Shown: positions 16,479-24,801, counted from the first letter of the stretch. The stretch: DNA of 64,000 nt from JBBQDZ01 sp038237515 (GCA_038237515.1 JBBRYP010000009.1:18762-82761); one strand, 5' to 3'. Translations and numbers: made by a program. Notes: a model not told the origin generated them from the sequence alone.

Positions 16479-17689
16479 GGTGCCACCGCCGCCGCGGTTA
16501 CTCCGTCGGCCAGCGCGGCGAGCCGCATCTCGAGCTCAGGCCCCCCGTCGCGCGGAAGGACGTCGTTCCCCGCGAAGACGACCTCCACGCACCGCTCCGC
16601 CGCCACCTCGCAGACCACGTCGATCGCCGCCGCCTTGACCTCCACGAGGTACACCTCGGCATCGACCCTCGCAAGATCCCGGCGCAGCGCCGGCCGGTCG
16701 GCGAGGTTGCGCGAGACGAGCACGATCTGGGCGTCGAGATGCTCGACGGGAGCGGGTCCGGTGGTGAAGACGGCGACGCGTCGGCCATCGAGCGGCTGCT
16801 CGGGACGGAGCCGCAGCGTGATCGGCACGACCGGAACGTCCTTCAGGCGCCGGATCGGCTCGGAGGCGCTCCCGCCGGTGAGGAGGACGAGGTCGGACAT
16901 GAGCACCCGGTAGGCATTCAGGAACGAGACAGCGTCCTCGGCATCGCGCGCCACGAGCACGCGGCGATCGGTGGCGACCGGAGGAAGGGCGGCGCCGCTC
17001 CCGTCGAAGAGCAGAACCTCCGGGTCGAGCGTCAGAGCGAGGTCGATCCCGGCGGGGACGTTGGAGGTGGTGGTAGCTCCTGAGAGGCCACCGCCGCAGC
17101 GCCTGCAGCCGACCGTCGGGACACCCACGAGTGCGGCCGTCTCCAGGTAATCGGAGGCGGCGTGGGCCCCGCTGCGCGAGAGCTCGAGCAGCCCTTGAGG
17201 GCTCGGCGGCTCCACGCAGAGCTCGGGCTCGGCAGGACCTCCTCGCCCCATGGAGACGACCACGACGCGGCCTCGCCGCGCGAGCATGCGGGCGAGGTGG
17301 CCGGTAACGGCCGTCTTGCCGACTCGCTTGCCCGTCCCGACGACGCTGATCGACGGCCGTGGGCAGGGCTCGAGCGCTGGCGGGTCGAAACGGAAGTCGG
17401 CGCCCGCGTAGGGAATCCCGTGGGCGAGCACCCGGCTCGCGAGGCGCAGCCGCTCTCGCGGGCCGAGCACCGGCTCGTCGGAAAGGTCGATGACGAGCTC
17501 GGGCTCGTGGTCAGTCAGCGCCTGCTCGAGATCGTGCGCCAGCGGCACCCCGTACGCGCCGTCGCCGCGGAGCTTCTCGATTCCCCCGACGAGGAGCGCA
17601 CCCACGACCTCGTAGGGAAGCTCGTCCAGGGCGTCCCGGACGACAGACGGGTAGTGCTCGCCGTCTACGATCGCAAGGACGCGCGTCAT
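16475..17689 (-). CDS. Cyclic 2,3-diphosphoglycerate synthetase
   Basis: A 404-residue enzyme predicted to close 2,3-diphosphoglycerate to cyclic 2,3-diphosphoglycerate with ATP. This reaction is known from hyperthermophilic and thermophilic methanogens, where the product is a thermoprotectant and phosphate store. Seen: an N-terminal domain with LAIVDGEHYPSVVRDAL (residues 5-21), the P-loop VGTGKRVGKTAVTGHLA (117-133), MGRGGPAEPE (147-156, a family signature), and LLFDGSGAALPPV. Deposited relatives exist in some bacteria, but their role there is not established. The ATG overlaps the upstream phosphoesterase stop (ATGA); the 3' end overlaps the kinase (GTGA). Confidence 0.85.
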   Translation of the reverse strand: MTRVLAIVDGEHYPSVVRDALDELPYEVVGALLVGGIEKLRGDGAYGVPLAHDLEQALTDHEPELVIDLSDEPVLGPRERLRLASRVLAHGIPYAGADFRFDPPALEPCPRPSISVVGTGKRVGKTAVTGHLARMLARRGRVVVVSMGRGGPAEPELCVEPPSPQGLLELSRSGAHAASDYLETAALVGVPTVGCRRCGGGLSGATTTSNVPAGIDLALTLDPEVLLFDGSGAALPPVATDRRVLVARDAEDAVSFLNAYRVLMSDLVLLTGGSASEPIRRLKDVPVVPITLRLRPEQPLDGRRVAVFTTGPAPVEHLDAQIVLVSRNLADRPALRRDLARVDAEVYLVEVKAAAIDVVCEVAAERCVEVVFAGNDVLPRDGGPELEMRLAALADGVTAAAVAP

Positions 17690-18492
17690 GAGCGGGTGGT
17701 GACTTCGTTCTCGATCCGGCCCGTGTACTTCTCGTAGGCGAGGGTCTCCGTCGAGAACTGGATGATCCGCTCCTGACCGTGGAACGGATACTTGCGCCAG
17801 ACGTCGACGTGCGAGTCGACGATCTCGACGATGTTGTAGCAGGGCCGCGTGTTGCCCCGGAGGCGCGACGACGACACCGTCCCGGTGTTGACGATGAAGA
17901 GGTTCTCGAGCCGCCACGCGTACGGGACGTGCTTGTGCCCGCACAGCACAAGGTCGACGCCCGCGCGCTGGAGGCACTCGATCGCGTCCCCCGCGTCGTA
18001 GACGACGTTGCGCTCGCGCCCCGTTCCCGGAACGGGAAGCAGGTGGTGGTGGAGCACGAAGACGCGCAGCTCGGAGTCGTCCGCGAACTGCTCCTCGATC
18101 CACCTGTAGCGCCCGCGCCCGATCTGGCCCTCGTCGAGGTCGGGCTGCGTGGAGTCCGCGGCGACGACCGTGACGCCCCCCTTCCGGACGACGGGGTTGC
18201 GCTCACCGAACAGCTCCTCGAAGTGAAGGTAGCCGACGTTGCGCGAGTCGTGGTTGCCGGGGATGACGACGAGCGTGTCGCACTGGAGGCGGTCGAGGTA
18301 GCTCTTCGCCTCGGCGTACTCGGGCTTGAAGCCGAACGTCGTGAGATCGCCCGAGCACACGACGATCTCCGGGCCGAGCTCGTTGATCTCGCTGATCGCC
18401 CGCTCGAGCAGTGCAGGAACGAAGTGCGGGCCGCCGCAATGGAGGTCCGAGATGTGGGCGATCGTGAAGGCACCGCTGCGGCGGGCGGGCAT
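17686..18492 (-). CDS. Calcineurin-like metallophosphoesterase
   Basis: A 268-residue phosphoesterase that heads the cDPG operon. All metal-binding motifs are present: ISDLH (Asp16, His18), SGDLTTFG, PGNHDS, LHHHLLP and GHKHV. There is no signal peptide, so it is cytoplasmic. The substrate is unknown. Its position upstream of, and overlapping with, the cDPG synthetase suggests a role in breaking down cDPG or a related phosphoester, or a regulatory nucleotide; this is inference. The start is the ATG at 18492, 7 nt after a TACACT box (leaderless), not the longer upstream frame. Confidence 0.85.
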   Translation of the reverse strand: MPARRSGAFTIAHISDLHCGGPHFVPALLERAISEINELGPEIVVCSGDLTTFGFKPEYAEAKSYLDRLQCDTLVVIPGNHDSRNVGYLHFEELFGERNPVVRKGGVTVVAADSTQPDLDEGQIGRGRYRWIEEQFADDSELRVFVLHHHLLPVPGTGRERNVVYDAGDAIECLQRAGVDLVLCGHKHVPYAWRLENLFIVNTGTVSSSRLRGNTRPCYNIVEIVDSHVDVWRKYPFHGQERIIQFSTETLAYEKYTGRIENEVTTRS

Positions 18493-18499
18493 GCCGCGA

Positions 18500-18505
18500 A
18501 GTGTA
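18500..18505 (-). promoter_or_regulatory. Leaderless -10 box TACACT for the cDPG operon
   Basis: Minus-strand TACACT ends 7 nt before the ATG at 18492. It is the only promoter-like site seen for the four overlapping genes down to 14563. Confidence 0.5.
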
Positions 18506-18546
18506 GAGCCGGGCGACGGTGGGGTTTCGGCGTCCGGCGCGCGAGC

Positions 18547-18552
18547 TACGCT
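18547..18552 (+). promoter_or_regulatory. -10 box TACGCT
   Basis: TACGCT ends 8 nt before the GTG at 18561 and faces away from the cDPG operon promoter 42 bp upstream. Confidence 0.4.
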
Positions 18553-18560
18553 GTGGTTAC

Positions 18561-18929
18561 GTGGAGCTGGAAATGCCGGTTTTCCAGGCGTATCGCGGGT
18601 GCGAGCCACCCCGCTTCGCCAACGAGGCGGAACTCGAGTGCGCGAAGATCCTCGACTACCACGGCGTGCCGTGGGCCTACGAGCCTCGGACGTTCGTGCT
18701 GGAGGAGGGCCCCGACGGGCGAGTCGCCGAGGCCTTCACCCCCGACTTCTACCTTCCGGAGCAGGACCTCTACCTCGAGGTGACCGTGATGAAGCAGTCG
18801 CTCGTGACGCGCAAGAACCGGAAGTTGCGCAAGCTCCGGGAACGGTATCCCGAGGTTCGCGCCAAGCTCTTCTACAAACGCGACATCGAGCGCCTGGCGC
18901 AGCGATACCACCTCGATCTGGCGTCATAG
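18561..18929 (+). CDS. PD-(D/E)XK-like small protein
   Basis: A 122-residue protein. FANEAELECAKILDYHGVPWAYEPRTF, then FTPDFYLPEQDLYLEVTVMKQ, follows the restriction-endonuclease-fold layout (an E on the first helix, PDF, then E-x-T/K), and ends with a helix-rich LRKLRERYPEVRAKLFYKRDIERLAQRY. Nuclease activity is not proven and the last catalytic Lys is not obvious. The GTG start is supported by an upstream -10 box. The next gene, a phosphoribosyltransferase, appears to start inside this gene's stop codon region. Confidence 0.6.
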   Translation: MELEMPVFQAYRGCEPPRFANEAELECAKILDYHGVPWAYEPRTFVLEEGPDGRVAEAFTPDFYLPEQDLYLEVTVMKQSLVTRKNRKLRKLRERYPEVRAKLFYKRDIERLAQRYHLDLAS

Positions 18930-19486
18930 AGCGCGACGTTCGCGTCGGCGAGGTCTACCTGTCGGGTGCGGCGATCCACTCGCGCGTCCAGGAGCTCGGC
19001 GGGCAGCTTGCTACCGACTACGCAGGCCGGGAGCCGATCCTCGTCGCGACGCTGAAAACGAGCTTCATCTTCCTTGCCGATCTGTCCCGCGCGACTCCCA
19101 TCCCTCACGCCGTCGACTTCGTCGAACTCGCGGGCTACGGCGGCGCCGCGATGGGAGGGCATGCGGCGATCCGGTTCCTCAAGGATCTGGACACCGAGAT
19201 AGCCGGCCGCGACGTCGTCCTCGTCGAGGACATCGTCGACACGGGACTCACCCTCAACTACCTCGACCGGATGTTCCGCCTGCGCGCCCCACGCTCCCTC
19301 GCGGCCGTCACGCTCCTCGACCGACCCTACCGCCGCCTCGTCGACGAGCTCCCGGTGCAGTACGTGGGCTTCACCGTGCCCGACGAGTTCTTCGTCGGCT
19401 ACGGCTTCGACCTCGACGAGCGCTACCGGAATCTGCCCGACCTGCACTACGCGCACCCGAACGGCGCCGGACTCGCCGAAAGTTAG
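18926..19486 (+). CDS. hpt: Hypoxanthine phosphoribosyltransferase family protein
   Basis: A type I phosphoribosyltransferase of about 186 residues for purine salvage (hypoxanthine or guanine plus PRPP to IMP or GMP). The PRPP-binding loop is VVLVEDIVDTGLTLNYL (about 92-108). Other family pieces are LKTSFIFLADLSR, RFLKDLDTEIAGRDV and the C-terminal YVGFTVPDEFFVGYGFDLDERYRNLPDL. No ATG, GTG or TTG lies in frame near the expected N-terminus (ERDVRVGEVYLSG). The closest candidate is an ATA at 18926 that overlaps the upstream TAG stop as ATAG, so the start given here is uncertain. Translation may depend on coupling to the upstream gene. Confidence 0.85.
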   Translation: MERDVRVGEVYLSGAAIHSRVQELGGQLATDYAGREPILVATLKTSFIFLADLSRATPIPHAVDFVELAGYGGAAMGGHAAIRFLKDLDTEIAGRDVVLVEDIVDTGLTLNYLDRMFRLRAPRSLAAVTLLDRPYRRLVDELPVQYVGFTVPDEFFVGYGFDLDERYRNLPDLHYAHPNGAGLAES

Positions 19487-19496
19487 GCGAACCTAA
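19483..19496. promoter_or_regulatory. DtxR/MntR/IdeR-type operator
   Basis: TTAGGCGAACCTAA is a TTAGG-N4-CCTAA inverted repeat. It matches the right-hand part of the IdeR/DtxR iron-box consensus (TTAGGCTAACCTAA) at all but one base. It overlaps the hpt stop codon and the expected -35 region of the Nramp gene, so a metal-loaded repressor bound here could block Nramp transcription. Confidence 0.6.
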
Positions 19497-19507
19497 GTTT
19501 TCGGGGT

Positions 19508-19513
19508 TACACT
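19508..19513 (+). promoter_or_regulatory. -10 box TACACT of the Nramp gene
   Basis: TACACT ends 14 nt before the ATG at 19528. Transcription would start near 19520, leaving only a few leader bases. Confidence 0.45.
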
Positions 19514-19527
19514 GCCAGGAAGACGTG

Positions 19528-20805
19528 ATGGGGACGCGGATAGACGCTCTGCCGCGCCCACCGGGCGCGGGCGAGCTGGTTCTACGGGGGCAGCAGCGAC
19601 GCCTTCGCCTCCTTCCGTTCCTAGGCCCTGCGTTCATCGCCTGCGTCGCGTACATCGATCCGGGCAACTTCGCGACCAACATCGCCGGGGGCTCGAAGTT
19701 CGGGTACACGCTCGTGTGGGTGATCGTCGCCGCCAACCTGATGGCGATGCTCATCCAGTTGCTTTCGGCGAAGCTCGGCATCGCCACCGGGCAGAACCTG
19801 CCCGAGCTCTGCCGCGAGCGCTTCTCGACGCGGACGGCGATGGGTCTCTGGGTTCAGGCGGAGCTCATCGCGATGGCCACCGACCTCGCCGAGTTCCTCG
19901 GGGCCGCGCTCGGGTTCCATCTGCTCCTCGGGATCCCGCTGTTCGCGGCCGCCGTCATCACCGGCGTCGCGGCCTTCGCGATCCTTGCGCTGCAGCGCTT
20001 CGGCTTCCGGCCGTTCGAGGCGGTCATCGCTGGGATCGTCGGGGTCGTCGGCGTCTCCTACGTCGCAGAGCTCTTCTACGCGAAGCCGCCCTATGCCACC
20101 GTCGCGAAGCACGCGTTCGTGCCGGAGTTCAGAGGCCAGGAGTCGGTGCTGCTCGCGGTCGGGATCCTCGGCGCGACGATCATGCCGCACGTCATCTACC
20201 TCCACTCCGCTTTGATGCAGAACCGCGTGGTGCCGGAGAACGACCAGGAGGCGCGGCGGCTGATGCGCTACACGAGGGTCGACGTGGCGATCGCCATGTC
20301 GCTCGCGGGCTTGATCAACGTCGCCATGCTCGTAGTGGCGGCCAGCGTCTTCTACAAGTCGGGCTTCCTCCACGTCGACTCGCTCGAGGGCGCCCACCGC
20401 ACGCTCCAGCGTCTCCTCGGCGGCAGCGCCAAGACCCTGTTCGCGCTCGCCCTCGTCGGGTCGGGCCTCTCCAGCTCGACGGTCGGAACGATGGCCGGGC
20501 AGGTGGTCATGCAGGGCTTCATCCGGCGCAAGATCCCGGTGTTCGTCCGTCGCCTGGTGACGATGCTACCGGCGTTCGTCGTCATCGGGATTGGCGTCGA
20601 CCCCTCGCGGACGCTCGTCCTCAGCCAGGTCGTCCTCTCCTTCGGGATCCCGTTTGCGCTGATCCCGCTCGTCCTCTTCACCTCGCGGAGGGACGTCATG
20701 GGCGCCCTGGCGAACCACCGCCTGACGACGGCGGTCGCAGTCGTGGTCGCGGCACTGATCTGCGCGCTCAACGTGTTTCTGCTCGCGCAGACGTTCGGGC
20801 TGTAG
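19528..20805 (+). CDS. mntH: Nramp/MntH-family divalent metal transporter
   Basis: A membrane protein of about 425 residues with 10-11 predicted helices that imports Mn2+ or Fe2+ with protons. The two metal-binding motifs are intact: DPGN (44-47, helix 1) and MPH (219-221, helix 6, in ATIMPHVIYLHSAL). The family loop GTMAGQVVMQGFIRRKIP is present. The ATG at 19528 is preceded in frame by a GTG at 19525. A DtxR/MntR-like palindrome lies over the promoter, which fits repression by metal sufficiency. The metal (Mn versus Fe) is not decided by sequence; the gene symbol is by family. Confidence 0.9.
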   Translation: MGTRIDALPRPPGAGELVLRGQQRRLRLLPFLGPAFIACVAYIDPGNFATNIAGGSKFGYTLVWVIVAANLMAMLIQLLSAKLGIATGQNLPELCRERFSTRTAMGLWVQAELIAMATDLAEFLGAALGFHLLLGIPLFAAAVITGVAAFAILALQRFGFRPFEAVIAGIVGVVGVSYVAELFYAKPPYATVAKHAFVPEFRGQESVLLAVGILGATIMPHVIYLHSALMQNRVVPENDQEARRLMRYTRVDVAIAMSLAGLINVAMLVVAASVFYKSGFLHVDSLEGAHRTLQRLLGGSAKTLFALALVGSGLSSSTVGTMAGQVVMQGFIRRKIPVFVRRLVTMLPAFVVIGIGVDPSRTLVLSQVVLSFGIPFALIPLVLFTSRRDVMGALANHRLTTAVAVVVAALICALNVFLLAQTFGL

Positions 20806-20888
20806 CCGCTTCGCCTCCGGGTGTCCCGTGCGCCGAGTGCGGCTACCGAGGCCACTGAGTCCGACGACGGCGAGGCGGGCGAGGTAAA

Positions 20889-21075
20889 GAACCTCCTCGG
20901 CGTTGAAGGACCAGTCATTGGTGTGCATGAGCCGGTAGGCGAGTGCATGTGCACGGAGGGGGCGAAGGGGGGAACTCCGTTCCCCTCTTGGAGCGGAGGC
21001 GAAGCTGCAGCGATAACTCCAACATCCCGTATGGCAGCCGGGGGTCTCGGGGGGCGCGAGCCCCCCGGAAAGCGA
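20889..21075 (+). repeat. Dispersed repeat family A, copy 1
   Basis: It shares with copies at 25965-26220 and 40565-40816 an ordered set of blocks: GAACCTC...CGGCG, GCATGAGCCGG-AGGCGAGTGCA, GAGGGGGCGAAGGGGGGAAC, GGAGCGGAGGCGAAGC, CGATAACTCC, and a GGGGGGC...GCCCCCC hairpin. This copy differs most at its left end. It fills the gap between the Nramp gene and the 3' end of the M23 gene. Confidence 0.7.
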
Positions 21076-21080
21076 GGCGC

Positions 21081-22280
21081 CTACAAATAGCCCAGCGGAT
21101 CCACAGCCGACCCGTTGATGCGCACCTCGAAGTGGAGGTGGGGCCCGAAGCAGTGGCCTGTGCAGCCGACATAGCCGAGAACCTGGCCTTGAGAGACCTG
21201 CTGGCCGCTCGAGACGGCGAGGGCGGACTGGTGGCCGTAGGCGGTCGAGATGCCGCCGCCGTGGTCGACCACGACCAGGTTGCCGTAGCCCCCGAGCCAG
21301 CCTGCGTAGACGACGGCGCCGGACGCGGCCGAGTGGATCGGGGTGCCGTACCCGACGCCGATGTCGATGCCCTCGTGCATGCGACCCCAGCGCCAGCCGA
21401 AGGGGCTCGTGATCGGGCCGTTCACCGGCCAGATCAGTCCGGCAGCGGACGGCGGCGCGGACGAGGGAGCCGAAGACGGTGGTGCCGAAGCCTCGGCTGC
21501 ACGGATCTTTGCCGCGAGCTGGGCGCTCACCCTGGAGAGCGACTCCGCCTCGGCGACCTCCTCCCGCTCGGCCTTCGTCAGCCCGGCCAGGGCGCCCTGC
21601 TTGCGCTCGCGCTCACGGGCGACGGCGTACTCGCCGGCCAGCAGCCGGTCGCGCACCTCCCGCACCTGCGCCGTTCGCGCCTCGATGACGCGGGTGGCGG
21701 AAGCGACGCCGACGCGCGTACGCCTCGTCGTGAGCCGAGCGATGCGCGCGTCGTCGCGCGCCTGCTCCACCTCGCGCGCGATCTGCTTGTCCCCCTGTGT
21801 CACCAGGCGCAAGAACTCGAGGTCGTCGATCAGCTGCGAGAGGCTGCGCGCGGAGATCAGCACGCCGAGGGTGCCGACCTCGTCGCCTTCGTACAACTCG
21901 ATCAGCCGTCGGTCGAGCCGCGCGAGCGCCACCGCGTATTCACGCCGCAGGAACCCGAGACGCTGCGTCTGGAGCTCGAAGAGCGCCGTCAGGTGGGCGA
22001 GACGCTCTTGGTGGAGCTCGAGGTCCTGCTCGAGCGGCGCCAGCCGCGCCTGCGCGCCTCCCACCGCGCCCTCGAATCTGCGAATGCGCGTCGTCACGGC
22101 CGCGATTTCGCCCTTCAACGTCGATTCGCGCGCCTGAAGCGCGGCGATCTTGTCGTGGACGCGCGCGAGCTGCGCGTCGACGTCCACCTTCCGCTGGGAG
22201 GGATTCGTCCCGGCGGCGGGAGCGGCGGCAGCGACGACCGCCAGCACGGCAAGGAGAAGCGAACGGCGCACCCTGACCAC
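21081..22280 (-). CDS. Secreted coiled-coil M23 peptidase (EnvC/NlpD-like)
   Basis: A protein of about 399 residues acting on cell-wall peptidoglycan. A signal peptide (RRSLLLAVLAVVAAAAPAAG) is followed by a long coiled coil (about 35-260: KVDVDAQLARVHDKIAALQARE ... ERERKQGALAGLTKAEREE), a Pro/Ser linker, and an M23 domain (about 285-399). The domain has MHEGIDIGVGYG (Zn ligands His, Asp), YGHQSALAV and GPHLHFEVR (HxH), so it should be active. The GTG at 22280 was chosen because the signal peptide follows at once; the frame extends upstream into Arg-rich shadow sequence. Confidence 0.85.
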   Translation of the reverse strand: MVRVRRSLLLAVLAVVAAAAPAAGTNPSQRKVDVDAQLARVHDKIAALQARESTLKGEIAAVTTRIRRFEGAVGGAQARLAPLEQDLELHQERLAHLTALFELQTQRLGFLRREYAVALARLDRRLIELYEGDEVGTLGVLISARSLSQLIDDLEFLRLVTQGDKQIAREVEQARDDARIARLTTRRTRVGVASATRVIEARTAQVREVRDRLLAGEYAVARERERKQGALAGLTKAEREEVAEAESLSRVSAQLAAKIRAAEASAPPSSAPSSAPPSAAGLIWPVNGPITSPFGWRWGRMHEGIDIGVGYGTPIHSAASGAVVYAGWLGGYGNLVVVDHGGGISTAYGHQSALAVSSGQQVSQGQVLGYVGCTGHCFGPHLHFEVRINGSAVDPLGYL

Positions 22281-22317
22281 GATTTCGGCGGCCGGGACAG
22301 CGTCCCTGCCGCGGGTG

Positions 22318-22809
22318 CTACTCCGCCTGCGGGATCCCGGGCGCCGGCGCCGGGGGCGTCGCGGGCGGTGGGTACGGCTCGGGAATGTCGGGCTGCTGCG
22401 GCGGCTCGTGCGGGACCGGCGTCGGCTCGGGCACGATCGCCGGCTCCGGAGGCGTCGAGGGCGGCGGGTACGGCTCGGACATGTCGGCCGAACCGTACAC
22501 GCCTCGGCCCGCGCGGGGCTCGAGCGCGGCCAGCGCACCGGCCGCGGCGCGCCGGAGCGGCGTCACGAGCACGCGGTAATCCTCGTCGGAGATCTTCCCC
22601 GTCCGCTGGTCGAACTCGAGCTCCTTCAGCGCTGCGAGCGCGCGGTCCCGCTCCTCCGCGAGCGCGAGCTGACGCTGCTCCAGCGGCCCCGGGTCGTCGA
22701 GCAGGTCGGCGTCGCGGCGAAGGGCCGGCTCGCGCAGAAAAGGCCGGGCGACGAACAGAACGACTAGGACAGCCAGGACGGCTGCAAGCGCCAGAGCAGC
22801 CGCCGTCAC
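22318..22809 (-). CDS. CcmI/CycH-like cytochrome c biogenesis protein, short form
   Basis: A 163-residue membrane protein. One N-terminal helix (ALALAAVLAVLVVLFVARPFL) precedes the signature region of CcmI-type proteins (ERDRALAALKELEFDQRTGKISDEDYRVLVTPLRR, about 48-82). The TPR repeats of full CcmI are absent; instead the last 55 residues are Pro/Glu-rich (EPYPPPSTPPEPA, with a second PYPPP repeat). The GTG start overlaps the ccmF stop (GTGA), so the genes are co-translated. It probably assists heme lyase in handling apocytochrome c, by analogy. Confidence 0.75.
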   Translation of the reverse strand: MTAAALALAAVLAVLVVLFVARPFLREPALRRDADLLDDPGPLEQRQLALAEERDRALAALKELEFDQRTGKISDEDYRVLVTPLRRAAAGALAALEPRAGRGVYGSADMSEPYPPPSTPPEPAIVPEPTPVPHEPPQQPDIPEPYPPPATPPAPAPGIPQAE

Positions 22810-24797
22810 GCCGTCTCGGCGAGGATGCCGCTGTAACGCGCGGCGAGGCGACGTTCCTCGCGTGCGTCCGGCCACAGCGCGATGAGCGAGCCCCCGAGGA
22901 AGACGAAGCCTGCGAGCCAGATCAGGTTCACGAGCGGCTTCACGAGCACCTTGAAGTAGATGCTCCCGTCGGAGTTGACCTGGTCGACGATGACGTCGAC
23001 GTCCTCCGCCCGCAGCAGGTCGCGGTGGATCGCCATCTCGTTCGAGGTCTGCCGTTCGGCCGCGTAGTAGTTCTTGCCCGGGTCGACGCGGCCGACGAGC
23101 CGCCCGCCGCGGTAGAGGTCGGCGGAGGCCCGCAACTCGCGGGCGTTCCCGGCCTGGCGCTCCGTCGTGCCACGGTAAACGAGGCGGTACGAGGCGACCT
23201 GCATCGACTCGCCCGGCCGCAGCTTTCGCTCCCGGACCGTCTGGTAGGCGCTGGACCCGGCGACGCCGATCGCCAGGAAGACGATCGCGGCGTGGACGAC
23301 GTAGCCGCCGTAGCGACGCCGGTTGCGGCTGACGAGGGAGCCGAAGGCAGTCAACCAGCCCTCGCTCGCGACCGCCCGCCGCGCCACCGTACCCCTGCCG
23401 AACTCGAGGAGGATCGAGCCCAGGACGAAGGCGGAGAAGGAGTAGGCGATCAGGCCCGGCCGCGACGAGCCGGCTCCGAGCGCTGCAAGGGCGGCGCCGG
23501 TCGCGACGGCGAGTACGAGCGGCCACGCGAACGTCTTCCCGAGCGAGCGCAGCGACGCCTTGCGCCAGGCGACGAGCGGCCCGATCCCCATCAGGAGCAG
23601 GAGCGGCAGCCCGAAGGATCTGAGGAAGAAGTCGTAGTACGGACGCCCCACCGTCACCGCCTCCCCCCGGACCGCCTGCGAGAGGAGCGGGTAGGTGACG
23701 CCCCAGAGGATCGTGAGGCAGAACGCGACAAGCAGCAGGTTGTTGTAGAGGAAGGTCGCCTCACGCGACACAAGCGACTCGAGCTTCGTCTTCGCGCGCA
23801 GGAGCGGCAGGCGCAGGAAGACGAGCGCGACAGAGCCGGCGGTGATGAAGCAGATGAAGCCGAGAAACCAGGGCCCGATCGAGCTCTCGGTGAACGAGTG
23901 GATCGAGTTGATCACCCCGGACCGGGTCAGGAAGGTGCCGAAGATCGACAGACAGAACGCCAGGATCACGAGCAGCATGTTCCAGACCTTCAGCATCCCC
24001 TTCCGCTCCTGCACCATCACGGAGTGGAGGAACGCCGTCGCCGCGAGCCACGGCATCAAGGCGGCGTTCTCGACCGGATCCCAGGCGAAGTAGCCGCCCC
24101 AGCCGACCTCGACGTAGGCCCAGTGCGCACCGAGGAGCTGGCCGATCCCGAGGAACGCCCAGGCGGCGAGCGTCCAGCGACGGGTCGCGACGATCCAGCG
24201 TTCGTCCGTCCGGCCGGAGAGGAGAGCCCCCATCGCAAAGGCGAACGGGACGGTGAGCCCGACGTAGCCGAGGTAGAGCATCGGCGGGTGCGCGACCATG
24301 TACGGGTTCTGGAGGCTCGGGTTCAGGCCGGCGCCGTCCGCCGGGGCGACCTGCGTGGCGAACGGGCTCGCGACCCCGACGAGCAGGAAGGCGAAGAAGG
24401 TCGAGACGAGGCCGAGGACCGGCACGACCCACGCCACCACGTCGCGAGCCGCGTGCCGGTTCAGCAGGACAGCCGCCGCCCCGTATCCGGTAAGGACGAC
24501 GAGCCAGAGGAGGAGCGAACCCTCCTGCCCGCCCCAGAAGGCCGACATCGCGTAGAGCGTCGGCAGGCGCCGGCTCGTATGGTCGGCGACGTAGGTGAAG
24601 GAGAAGTCGCGGCGGATGAGCGCCGCGAGCAGGACGACCCCGGCGAGGGCCGCGGCGCCGAAGGCCGCGAGCAGCGCGTTCTGCGCGGACACCGCGAGCC
24701 GCCGCCTGCGCTCGCGGGCCGCAAGAGCCCCGGCGAGAAGGGCGTAGAGGCTCAGCCCCAGGCAGACGACGAGCGCGGCGCGACCCAGCTCGGGCAT
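22806..24797 (-). CDS. ccmF: Cytochrome c heme lyase subunit CcmF
   Basis: A large membrane protein of 663 residues with 13-15 helices that transfers heme from CcmE to apocytochrome c outside the membrane. The heme-handling tryptophan-rich segment WGGYFAWDPVENAALMPW is present (about 235), as are WGGQEGSLLLW near 90 and the conserved PYMVAHPPMLYLGYVGL and HAAIVFLAIGVAGSSAY histidine regions. Its length fits full CcmF. The ATG is 4 nt after the ccmE stop. Confidence 0.93.
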   Translation of the reverse strand: MPELGRAALVVCLGLSLYALLAGALAARERRRRLAVSAQNALLAAFGAAALAGVVLLAALIRRDFSFTYVADHTSRRLPTLYAMSAFWGGQEGSLLLWLVVLTGYGAAAVLLNRHAARDVVAWVVPVLGLVSTFFAFLLVGVASPFATQVAPADGAGLNPSLQNPYMVAHPPMLYLGYVGLTVPFAFAMGALLSGRTDERWIVATRRWTLAAWAFLGIGQLLGAHWAYVEVGWGGYFAWDPVENAALMPWLAATAFLHSVMVQERKGMLKVWNMLLVILAFCLSIFGTFLTRSGVINSIHSFTESSIGPWFLGFICFITAGSVALVFLRLPLLRAKTKLESLVSREATFLYNNLLLVAFCLTILWGVTYPLLSQAVRGEAVTVGRPYYDFFLRSFGLPLLLLMGIGPLVAWRKASLRSLGKTFAWPLVLAVATGAALAALGAGSSRPGLIAYSFSAFVLGSILLEFGRGTVARRAVASEGWLTAFGSLVSRNRRRYGGYVVHAAIVFLAIGVAGSSAYQTVRERKLRPGESMQVASYRLVYRGTTERQAGNARELRASADLYRGGRLVGRVDPGKNYYAAERQTSNEMAIHRDLLRAEDVDVIVDQVNSDGSIYFKVLVKPLVNLIWLAGFVFLGGSLIALWPDAREERRLAARYSGILAETA

Positions 24798-24801
24798 GGA
24801 G

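Noticed and set aside
16475..17689. P-loop GTGKRVGKT read as dethiobiotin synthetase or another G3E/MinD-like enzyme
   Set aside because: The N-terminal domain, the MGRGGPAEPE signature and the overlap with 2-phosphoglycerate kinase fit cDPG synthetase better.
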